DNA of 7,530 nucleotides from Synergistaceae bacterium. Lineage in GTDB: Bacteria > Synergistota > Synergistia > Synergistales > Aminobacteriaceae. Positions 1-6,191 of the stretch are shown here, one piece after another. The notes beneath the pieces were generated by a model. That model searched no databases and was not told where the DNA came from. It saw nothing but the letters and a program-made list of their open reading frames with translations. Every line of letters starts with the position of its first letter. Position 1 is the first letter of the stretch. The stretch spans positions 1 through 7,530 of the forward strand of contig JAFPWQ010000051.1 of NCBI GenBank assembly GCA_017394925.1. The letters are read 5' to 3'. Position numbers and translations under genes: made by a program.

Positions 1-924
1 CTCGCTAACTGTGATGTTGCAATCCTCGTTCATGATTCAACGAGTGAGTTCTCACAGGCTGAACGTGATTTGCTTGCTCTCTTTCAGTCCCGTAATCTTC
101 CGTTCATCATCGCATATAACAAGTCTGACCTGCTGAATGAAATCCCCATTGATAATAATATTTACGTGAGTGCATTAACGGGTCATAATGTGAATGCACT
201 GAAAGAAAAAATAGCATCACTCGCAAAGAAGAATGTATCAGAGAAAAGGCTCGTATCTGACCTGCTTACAAAGGGCGATATTGTGATTCTTGTTGTTCCG
301 ATTGACAAGGCAGCCCCGAAAGGAAGATTAATATTGCCTCAGCAGCAGACTATCCGCGATATTCTTGATTCAGGCTGTTCTGCGTTCATATGTCAGGATA
401 ACGAATTAGAACATGTACTTGATGTTCTCATCGTTAAGCCCCGACTCGTGATTACAGATTCGCAGGTGTTCAGCAAAGTTGATTCGATTGTGCCTAAAGA
501 TATTATGCTAACGTCATTTTCGATTCTGTTTGCGCGCTACAAAGGAGATTTGAGAACTCTTGTTGACGGTGCGAATAAATTATCACACCTTAAAGACGGC
601 GACAAAGTATTAATATCCGAAGGCTGTACACATCACAGGCAATGCGGCGACATAGGCACGGAAAAAATGCCTGCATGGATAAGATCATTCTCGCATTCTG
701 AGCCGGAATTCAAATTCACGTCAGGCGGTGAATTCCCAGATTCAGAATCGCTAAGAGAATTTGCATTAATCGTTCACTGCGGAGGATGTATGCTCAACGA
801 ACAGGAAATGCATTCAAGGCTTGAACGCGCGGACATGGCCGGAGTCCCCATTGTGAATTACGGAGTTGCAATCGCTGAAATGCATGGAATATTACGAAGG
901 AGTTTAGAACCGTTTAATTCATGA
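1..924 (+). CDS. hydF: [FeFe] hydrogenase H-cluster maturation GTPase HydF, 5'-truncated by the window edge
   Basis: HydF is the scaffold and carrier that receives the di-iron precursor made by the radical-SAM enzymes HydE and HydG and delivers it to apo-hydrogenase HydA in the cytoplasm. The reading frame is open from base 1, so about 307 residues are visible. HydF is usually near 400 residues, so roughly the first 95, including the P-loop and switch motifs, lie upstream. Visible GTPase pieces are the G4 motif NKSD (residues 40-43 of the visible part) and a G5-like SAL (57-59). The dimerisation segment follows, with APKGRLILPQ. The [4Fe-4S] ligand signature CxH...HCxxC is intact: Cys209, His211, then His259, Cys260 and Cys263, with 47 residues between the two histidines, which fits the family spacing. 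A TTG at 70 is internal and not the start. The stop overlaps the next gene's ATG. Confidence 0.95.
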   Translation, partial: LANCDVAILVHDSTSEFSQAERDLLALFQSRNLPFIIAYNKSDLLNEIPIDNNIYVSALTGHNVNALKEKIASLAKKNVSEKRLVSDLLTKGDIVILVVPIDKAAPKGRLILPQQQTIRDILDSGCSAFICQDNELEHVLDVLIVKPRLVITDSQVFSKVDSIVPKDIMLTSFSILFARYKGDLRTLVDGANKLSHLKDGDKVLISEGCTHHRQCGDIGTEKMPAWIRSFSHSEPEFKFTSGGEFPDSESLREFALIVHCGGCMLNEQEMHSRLERADMAGVPIVNYGVAIAEMHGILRRSLEPFNS

Positions 925-2702
925 GACGCAATAATTTCTTCAGGCTCTTGCGCGATATATTTTCGTTCTTTCCTGTTAAACTCCCTGTCATGATATTTCT
1001 GATTCTTTTCTGTGCTGCAGTTAATACATTGCCGTCTGTTTTCATTCAGAAAGTAATCGCACTAATCGAAAATTCAGATATTAATTCATCATGGCCTGAC
1101 GTAAGCTCAAATCTCTTAACGCTGTTAGTCATTCTTGCAGGGCTGTACATGCTTTCACTGACTGGAGGATTTCTCGTAGGTCAGATCGGAGCAGACATAA
1201 CGCAGGGAGTATTAATGCGTTTCCGTGAGAAGATGTTCGGAAGAATGCAGAACTTGCCATTGAGATTCTTTGACTCAAATTCTCACGGGGATATTATGAG
1301 CCATTACACTAACGATGTAGACTCACTTCGTCAGCTTGTCTCTCAGGCCATGCCTCAAATGCTCACGTCCATAATAACAATCACTGCGGTAATATCAATC
1401 ATGTTATATTTCTCACTCTGGATGACGCTCGTAACATTCACAGGAATAATTGCAATGTTTATCGTAACGAAGAAAAAAGGCGGAAGAAGTGCGCATCATT
1501 TCAGGAGACAGCAAAAGAATACGGGTCAACTTGAAGGCTTTGCGGAAGAAATCATGAACGGTCAGAAGGTCGTAAAAGTATTCTGTCATGAAGAAGAGAG
1601 CATAAAAGATTTTGAGCGTCTCAACGAAGAATTATTCACTGAATCAGAAAAGGCAAACAAGAAAGCTAATACACTTGGGCCTATATTAAACAACATCGGG
1701 AATATATTATATGCGTCAATGTCAGTAGCAGGAGGAATATTAATTCTTTCGGGAGTTCGCAACGTCAGCTTTTCAGGTTTACCCATGAGCATTAGTGTAG
1801 TTGTTCCCTTCTTGAACATGACCAAGCAATTTGCGATGAATATCAATCATTTCTCAATGCACATCAACGCAATAGTATCAGGTTTAGCCGGAGCAGGAAG
1901 AATTTATGCAGTGATTGACTCTGAACCTGAAGACGATAACGGAAAAATCGAAATTACGCGTGAAAATTCAGAAGGCAAAATCGAATTCATTCATGTGAAC
2001 TTCGGATATGAAAATGATATTGATGTCCTTCATGATATAACGCTGAGTGCAAAGCCCGGACAAAAAACTGCACTTGTAGGTTCAACAGGAGCAGGCAAGA
2101 CCACAATCGCGAATTTAATTCCCAGATTCTATGATGCTAACTCTGGAAAAATATTATATGACGGGATTAACATTCAGGGCATAAAGAAGTCATCACTGAG
2201 AAAAATTTTAGGTATCGTACTTCAGGATACGAATTTATTCACGGGTACAGTACTTGAGAATATACGTTACGGGAATTTGAACGCGTCAGATGAAGAATGC
2301 ATTAATGCCGCGAAATTAGCCGGAGCTGATGAATTTATCTCGCGTCTTCCGGATGCCTATGATACTATGCTTTCAGGCAACGGATCGAATCTCTCGCAGG
2401 GTCAGCGTCAGTTAATCGCAATTTCACGCGCAGCAGTTGCAGATCCCATTGTAATGATTCTCGATGAGGCTACATCTTCAATTGATACACGCACTGAAGC
2501 ATTAGTTCAGAGGGGAATGGACGCGCTCATGAAAGACAGAACCGTATTTGTGATTGCACATAGATTATCAACGGTGAGAAATGCAGATATGATTCTTGTC
2601 ATGGAACACGGAAGAATAATTGAACGCGGAACTCATGATGAATTGATTGCGCTTAAGGGAAGATACTATAAGCTGTACACGGGAGCATTTGAGCTGTCTT
2701 AG
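921..2702 (+). CDS. ABC exporter half-transporter (fused membrane and ATPase domains, MsbA/TM288-like)
   Basis: A 593-residue type IV ABC exporter subunit with permease and ATPase in one chain, acting in the inner membrane as a dimer. The substrate cannot be read from the sequence; multidrug, lipid and peptide export are all possible. Hydrophobic segments lie near residues 19-42, 64-88, 143-182 (probably two helices) and about 250-300. The ATPase domain is complete: Walker A GSTGAGKTT (387-395), Q-loop Gln435, signature LSQGQ (491-495), Walker B ending in Asp515 with catalytic Glu516, and switch His547. LSQGQ in place of LSGGQ recalls the consensus-site subunit of heterodimeric exporters such as TM287/288, but no partner gene is next to it. 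The ATG overlaps the hydF stop as ATGA, and an in-frame TAA at 915 rules out an earlier start. AAGGAG at 897-902 is 18 bases away, so translation is probably coupled to hydF. Confidence 0.93.
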   Translation: MRRNNFFRLLRDIFSFFPVKLPVMIFLILFCAAVNTLPSVFIQKVIALIENSDINSSWPDVSSNLLTLLVILAGLYMLSLTGGFLVGQIGADITQGVLMRFREKMFGRMQNLPLRFFDSNSHGDIMSHYTNDVDSLRQLVSQAMPQMLTSIITITAVISIMLYFSLWMTLVTFTGIIAMFIVTKKKGGRSAHHFRRQQKNTGQLEGFAEEIMNGQKVVKVFCHEEESIKDFERLNEELFTESEKANKKANTLGPILNNIGNILYASMSVAGGILILSGVRNVSFSGLPMSISVVVPFLNMTKQFAMNINHFSMHINAIVSGLAGAGRIYAVIDSEPEDDNGKIEITRENSEGKIEFIHVNFGYENDIDVLHDITLSAKPGQKTALVGSTGAGKTTIANLIPRFYDANSGKILYDGINIQGIKKSSLRKILGIVLQDTNLFTGTVLENIRYGNLNASDEECINAAKLAGADEFISRLPDAYDTMLSGNGSNLSQGQRQLIAISRAAVADPIVMILDEATSSIDTRTEALVQRGMDALMKDRTVFVIAHRLSTVRNADMILVMEHGRIIERGTHDELIALKGRYYKLYTGAFELS

Positions 2703-2705
2703 AGT

Positions 2706-2711
2706 TATAAT
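2706..2711 (+). promoter_or_regulatory. Possible -10 promoter element upstream of hicBA
   Basis: A perfect TATAAT sits 4 bases after the ABC gene stop codon and 31 bases before the hicB start, followed by an A7T6 tract at 2713-2725. A transcript starting near 2718 would still include the ribosome site at 2727. I see no good -35 hexamer at the usual 16-18 base distance and no extended TG, so the call rests on the -10 match and its position only. In an AT-rich gap such a hexamer can occur by chance. Confidence 0.3.
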
Positions 2712-2726
2712 GAAAAAAATTTTTTG

Positions 2727-2733
2727 AAGGAGG
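2727..2733 (+). promoter_or_regulatory. Strong Shine-Dalgarno site for hicB
   Basis: AAGGAGG lies 9 bases upstream of the ATG at 2743. It is the strongest ribosome site on the plus strand here and fixes the hicB start. The toxin gene behind it has only a weak AGGGTG and a GTG start, so the antitoxin should be made in excess. Confidence 0.8.
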
Positions 2734-2742
2734 CTGTTTCTT

Positions 2743-2973
2743 ATGGACTGCAATATTAAATTACTATGGGATAGTGATGCTAAAGTATGGATTGCAACAA
2801 GTGATGATATACGTGGTCTTGTTCTTGAATCAGGATCGTTTGATGCTTTGATTGAGCGGGTGAAAATTGCCGTTGAAGATCTGCTTTCATTTGAGGATGA
2901 CAAACCTGATTACTGTGATTTAAGATTCATATCGGAAAGGCGCGACAGGGTGTTAATCAGTGGCGGAATATGA
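2743..2973 (+). CDS. hicB: HicB-like antitoxin, DUF1902 family
   Basis: A 76-residue protein with the pattern of the short HicB/DUF1902 fold: a beta strand with a WDSDAKVWIA segment (residues 9-18), a SDDIRGLVLES turn (20-30) and a helix around 33-49 (FDALIERVKIAVEDLL). HicB proteins bind and block the HicA mRNA-interferase, and the gene order antitoxin-then-toxin with a 14-base overlap supports this role. Many HicB proteins carry a C-terminal helix-turn-helix or ribbon-helix-helix for autorepression. Here the remaining 25 or so residues (FEDDKPDYCDLRF onward) show no such domain, so how the operon is repressed is unclear. The start is fixed by the AAGGAGG site. The family assignment comes from recognised sequence pattern and context, not a search. 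Confidence 0.82.
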   Translation: MDCNIKLLWDSDAKVWIATSDDIRGLVLESGSFDALIERVKIAVEDLLSFEDDKPDYCDLRFISERRDRVLISGGI

Positions 2974-3157
2974 AAAGAGAGTGCGTAAAATATTGAAAGC
3001 ATTCGGATGTTTCTTCGTCAGACAAGGCAAGGGAGATCATGAGATATGGCATAGTCCAATAACAAACTGCAATGTTTCAGTAGACGGAGAAATAAGATCG
3101 CGGCATTCAGCTAATGACCTTCTGAAAGAGGCGGGCATACCCTATAGATTCAGATAG
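2960..3157 (+). CDS. hicA: HicA-family toxin (mRNA interferase, YcfA-like)
   Basis: A 65-residue protein with the hallmark HicA core RQGKGDHEIW (residues 21-30), in which His27 is the expected catalytic residue, followed by the SRHSANDLLKEAGI segment (47-60) typical of the double-stranded RNA-binding-like fold. HicA toxins cleave mRNA in the cytoplasm when the antitoxin is lost. The gene begins with GTG inside the last codons of hicB, overlapping by 14 bases, and is preceded by a weak AGGGTG 7 bases upstream. Another in-frame GTG at 2981 could give a 58-residue form, but the longer N-terminus (AEYEKRVRKILKAFGC) fits a family pattern better. The catalytic motif and length look intact, so the toxin is probably functional. 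rarA begins 8 bases after its stop. Confidence 0.88.
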   Translation: MAEYEKRVRKILKAFGCFFVRQGKGDHEIWHSPITNCNVSVDGEIRSRHSANDLLKEAGIPYRFR

Positions 3158-3165
3158 AGAATATT

Positions 3166-4494
3166 ATGACATCTTCACTGTTCACTAATTCCATTGATGA
3201 GCCCTTAGCCGCAAGAATGAGACCTGAATCACTCGAAGATTTTGCAGGTCAGGAACATTTAACAGCTCCAGGAAAAATTTTGCGAAGAATAATAGACAGC
3301 GATAAGATACCCTCAATGATATTCTGGGGACCTCCCGGTGTAGGCAAAACGAGTTTAGCAGGAATAATCGCAAAGAAAACGCGAGCTGCATTTATAAATT
3401 TTTCGGCAGTAACAAGCGGCATAAAAGAGATCCGCGAGATCATGAAACAGTCCGAAGCCAATAAAAATTTCGGTGAACGTACGATCTTATTTGTCGATGA
3501 GATTCACAGGTTCAATAAGGCACAGCAGGATGCATTTCTGCCTTTTGTCGAGAAAGGAAGCATTATCTTAATCGGAGCTACAACCGAAAATCCCTCGTTT
3601 GAGATTAACAGCGCGTTATTATCACGGTGCAAAGTGTTCGTGCTAAAGCCTCTGAGTGTTAATGACATCGTGAAATTATTGCACAGGGCATTAAATTTTC
3701 TTGGAGGCACAATTTCAGTCAGCGATGACGTTTTGAATTCAGTAGCTAACTTTTCAAACGGTGATGCACGCACTGCAATTTCACTTTTAGAGATGATGCA
3801 TTCAAACGCAGACATAATTGACGGAAGAGTAACGATAACGCCGGAAGTATTTGAACAGTGTACATCAAGAAAATCGCTTTTATACGACAAAAACGGAGAA
3901 GAACATTATAATTTAATTTCAGCGTTGCATAAATCAATGCGCAACTCTGATCCTGACGCGGCAGTCTACTGGCTTGCACGAATGCTTGAGGCCGGTGAAG
4001 ACCCGTTATATATTGCAAGAAGGCTTGTGAGATTCGCGAGTGAAGATGTCGGACTTGCTGACCCTAACGCGCTTTCAATGGCTGTTGCTGCTTATCATGC
4101 ATGTCATTTCATCGGAATGCCGGAGTGTTCAGTCAATCTCACTCAGATTGTGATTCATCTCTCAATTACTCCTAAATCAAATTCTGTCGACAGGGCCTAT
4201 ATCGCAGCACGTGAGGACGCATTGAAACATTCAAATGAACCTGTGCCGTTACACATCAGGAATGCACCGACAAAGTTAATGCGTGAATTAGATTATGGGA
4301 AGGGCTATCAGTATGCTCATGATTACGATGAAAGAATAACGGCTATGGAATGCCTGCCCGATTCGCTAATTGGAAGAGAATATTATCACCCAACGGAACA
4401 AGGCAGTGAATCAAGATATAAGAACCGTCTCGAACAGATAAAACAATGGAAGGAAGAACATAAAAAATTCCCCCGTCATAATAACAGGGGATAA
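3166..4494 (+). CDS. rarA: Replication-associated recombination protein A, AAA+ ATPase (RarA/MgsA)
   Basis: RarA is a tetrameric clamp-loader-like AAA+ ATPase, the bacterial relative of Mgs1/WRIP1, that acts at stalled replication forks and single-stranded DNA gaps. The 442 residues match the usual full length. The N-terminus has the PLAARMRP and GQEHL signatures (residues 13-20 and 28-32). Walker A is GPPGVGKT (55-62), Walker B is LFVDEIHRF (108-116), sensor 1 is GATTEN (137-142), the arginine-finger region is SRC (153-155) and the sensor 2 region is NGDART (198-203). The C-terminal part has the YNLISALHKSMR and RRLVRFASEDVGLADP segments (248-259 and 285-300) of the tetramerisation region. 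Only a weak AGAGA precedes the ATG by 5 bases, so translation may depend on hicA upstream. Its 3' end contains the terminator of the opposing operon. Confidence 0.96.
   Translation: MTSSLFTNSIDEPLAARMRPESLEDFAGQEHLTAPGKILRRIIDSDKIPSMIFWGPPGVGKTSLAGIIAKKTRAAFINFSAVTSGIKEIREIMKQSEANKNFGERTILFVDEIHRFNKAQQDAFLPFVEKGSIILIGATTENPSFEINSALLSRCKVFVLKPLSVNDIVKLLHRALNFLGGTISVSDDVLNSVANFSNGDARTAISLLEMMHSNADIIDGRVTITPEVFEQCTSRKSLLYDKNGEEHYNLISALHKSMRNSDPDAAVYWLARMLEAGEDPLYIARRLVRFASEDVGLADPNALSMAVAAYHACHFIGMPECSVNLTQIVIHLSITPKSNSVDRAYIAAREDALKHSNEPVPLHIRNAPTKLMRELDYGKGYQYAHDYDERITAMECLPDSLIGREYYHPTEQGSESRYKNRLEQIKQWKEEHKKFPRHNNRG
4462..4491 (-). terminator. Intrinsic terminator of the minus-strand kinase/GGDEF-EAL operon, inside rarA
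   Basis: Read on the minus strand from 4491 to 4469, TCCCCTGT pairs with ACGGGGGA as an 8-bp stem with one U·G wobble and a 7-base loop. After a single A comes a run of six T (complement of 4467-4462). The hairpin begins 11 bases past the stop codon of the GGDEF-EAL gene, which is the expected place. On the plus strand the same sequence has a C-A mismatch in place of the wobble and no downstream T run, so it should work mainly for the minus operon. It lies wholly within the last codons and stop of rarA. Confidence 0.65.
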
Positions 4495-4502
4495 TTGCAG
4501 GT

Positions 4503-6164
4503 CTATTTTCTTATCTGCGGCGACGGCTTGCCGAATAAATACCCCTGAGCTAAATCACATCCGGCTCTCTTCAGAAAATCAAGCTGTTCTTTAGTCTCAA
4601 CTCCCTTAGTCAGTGCAGGTATACCCAAGCGTCTGGCCATGTCGATAATTGCCGATATGATTATGTATGCTCTTTCATCTTCAGTTGAGCGTATCATGTC
4701 CATATCGATTTTCAGACCGTCAAGCGCAAAATCCTTCAGGACTTTCAATGATGAATACCCTGCTCCGAACGCATCCATCCAGACGTTAAAGCCGTGTTTC
4801 CTGAGACGTTCTGATTCACGTTTCATTGCTTCCATGTCTACGGCTATTAGGCTCTCAGTGAGTTCAAAGCGCAGCATGTCATGAGGGATATTATATTCTT
4901 CAACGGCATCATCAATTACCTGAACTATATCAGTGAGTTCAAAATCAAGACGCGAGAGATTCAATGAGACCGGCACATATTCTTCGCCTTTATCTATGCG
5001 TTCCCTCAGAGACTCGCAGACCTTCTTTATCATGAAGCTGTCCAGTTTATGAATCAAATGCTGTTCCTCAAGGACATAAAGAAAGTTCACAGGCGATAAT
5101 GTGCCGTATTTTTCATCTTCCCAGCGCGTTAATGCCTCAAGTGATGAAATTTTTCCCGTGCGGACATCAACAACAGGCTGAAAATATACTTTAATCTGTC
5201 CTGACTTCAGAGCTTCGTTAAATGTCCTGAGTATATGTTCCTGAAGATGTAATTTCTCGTCCATTTTGCCGTCATAAAACTGAACCGTTGATCCGTATTC
5301 GCGCTTTATCGAATCACATGCAAGTTTCGCACAGTCGCATATGACACTGATGTCCAGTTCCGAATCTTTTATCCTGAACACGCCTGCTTTGATTTCAACG
5401 ACAATTCCCCGCCTGATGTTATTTATTCTTACGGTCATGCGTTTGATTTTCTCTTCTAAATCTTCCTGTGCAGTTATAACGACAAAATGATCGCTCTCAA
5501 ATCTTGCGGCCATTCCGTAAGGGAAAGTCTCCTGAAGGATTCGCGAAATTGATTTAAGCATTCTGTCTCCGCCGCTGAATCCATATGTCTCATTGTACGT
5601 GTGAAAGTTCCTGATGTTGAAGTATATGCAGTGAGGGGTCTTTCCGCCGTCAATAAGCATTTGAATCAATTCGGGAGCTTTGAGCCGGAAATATTTCATG
5701 TTGTGCAGGCCGGTTAATTCGTCAGTGTTATATTCTTTGGGTTCGGGTGCGGTCTGGCCGGAGAATTCGAGCAATTTCTCGCGTAAATCCATGTCATGAA
5801 GATAAACGTAAAATAAATCGCCGAGTTCTTCATCATGTACGAACTTTCCCCAGTCCTCAACCTCTTTGATTCTTCCGTTCTTCGTGATTATCCTGTACGT
5901 TATGTAGTCATAGCCGCCGCTGTAGTTTATCTGGTCATGAATGATCTTGTCTACTTCTTCAATGTCTTCAGGATAAACTATATTTGCGAAGCTGCCGCCG
6001 GTGAAGCGTAAAAAATCCTGAACTGAATCGCATTCAAATATTTTCGAGATGTCATCGCTGACAAAAATTATTTCGTGTGTCTCATCTGCTTTATACACAA
6101 GAAGCGTGCCGGGCATATTGGCAGAAATTTTACTTAAGGTCATGCTGTCATTTTGATTGAACAT
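4503..6164 (-). CDS. PAS-GGDEF-EAL protein with degenerate catalytic motifs in both c-di-GMP domains
   Basis: A 553-residue cytosolic signalling protein with no membrane segment. A PAS-like domain spans about residues 12-130, a GGDEF domain about 145-300 and an EAL domain about 310-550. The GGDEF domain keeps the DELTGL opening (148-153), but the active-site loop reads ESDHF (223-227) instead of GGDEF and the metal aspartate of the usual DIDHFK motif is Asn183, so cyclase activity is unlikely. The EAL domain keeps Glu343, Asn402, Glu434, Asp464, Lys485, Glu523 and Gln540. However, the second aspartate of DDFG is Ala465 and the first glutamate of EGVE is Lys520, both needed for metal-dependent phosphodiesterase activity in studied family members. 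I infer a c-di-GMP-binding or protein-interaction role. The ATG follows GGAGG by 6 bases, and the gene lies 27 bases behind the hybrid kinase. Confidence 0.9.
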   Translation of the reverse strand: MFNQNDSMTLSKISANMPGTLLVYKADETHEIIFVSDDISKIFECDSVQDFLRFTGGSFANIVYPEDIEEVDKIIHDQINYSGGYDYITYRIITKNGRIKEVEDWGKFVHDEELGDLFYVYLHDMDLREKLLEFSGQTAPEPKEYNTDELTGLHNMKYFRLKAPELIQMLIDGGKTPHCIYFNIRNFHTYNETYGFSGGDRMLKSISRILQETFPYGMAARFESDHFVVITAQEDLEEKIKRMTVRINNIRRGIVVEIKAGVFRIKDSELDISVICDCAKLACDSIKREYGSTVQFYDGKMDEKLHLQEHILRTFNEALKSGQIKVYFQPVVDVRTGKISSLEALTRWEDEKYGTLSPVNFLYVLEEQHLIHKLDSFMIKKVCESLRERIDKGEEYVPVSLNLSRLDFELTDIVQVIDDAVEEYNIPHDMLRFELTESLIAVDMEAMKRESERLRKHGFNVWMDAFGAGYSSLKVLKDFALDGLKIDMDMIRSTEDERAYIIISAIIDMARRLGIPALTKGVETKEQLDFLKRAGCDLAQGYLFGKPSPQIRK

Positions 6165-6170
6165 TAAAAT

Positions 6171-6175
6171 CCTCC
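6171..6175 (-). promoter_or_regulatory. Shine-Dalgarno site for the PAS-GGDEF-EAL gene
   Basis: On the minus strand GGAGG precedes the ATG at 6164-6162 by 6 bases, in the 27-base gap behind the kinase gene. This selects the first methionine over the second one at residue 8. The gap holds no hairpin or clear promoter, which supports co-transcription with the kinase. Confidence 0.75.
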
Positions 6176-6191
6176 GTGTGTGATTTTTATT

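Noticed and set aside
70..72. TTG as the start codon of the hydF gene
   Set aside because: The frame is open to base 1 and the upstream residues (NCDVAILVHD and onward) fit the HydF GTPase core, so this is an internal leucine of a truncated gene.
1586..1846. Minus-strand open frame within the ABC exporter gene
   Set aside because: It lies wholly inside a well-supported gene on the other strand, has no recognisable domain and is a shadow frame.
2713..2725. A7T6 tract as a terminator for the hydF-ABC transcript
   Set aside because: There is no GC-rich stem in front of the T run, only the self-complementary A/T tract, so an intrinsic terminator is not supported.
2693..2742. Imperfect direct repeat GCTGTCTT / GCTGTTTCTT flanking the putative hicBA promoter
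   Set aside because: The match is short and gapped, one copy is in the ABC coding end and the other in the ribosome-site spacer; likely chance.
2568..2903. Minus-strand open frame across the ABC exporter end and hicB
   Set aside because: It covers the promoter gap and two supported plus-strand genes; composition is serine-rich and no family is recognisable.
3185..4018. Several minus-strand open frames inside rarA
   Set aside because: All are antisense to the conserved AAA+ motifs, with no ribosome sites or domains of their own.
4639..4884. Plus-strand open frame opposite the EAL domain
   Set aside because: It mirrors conserved EAL codons and has no recognisable protein features.
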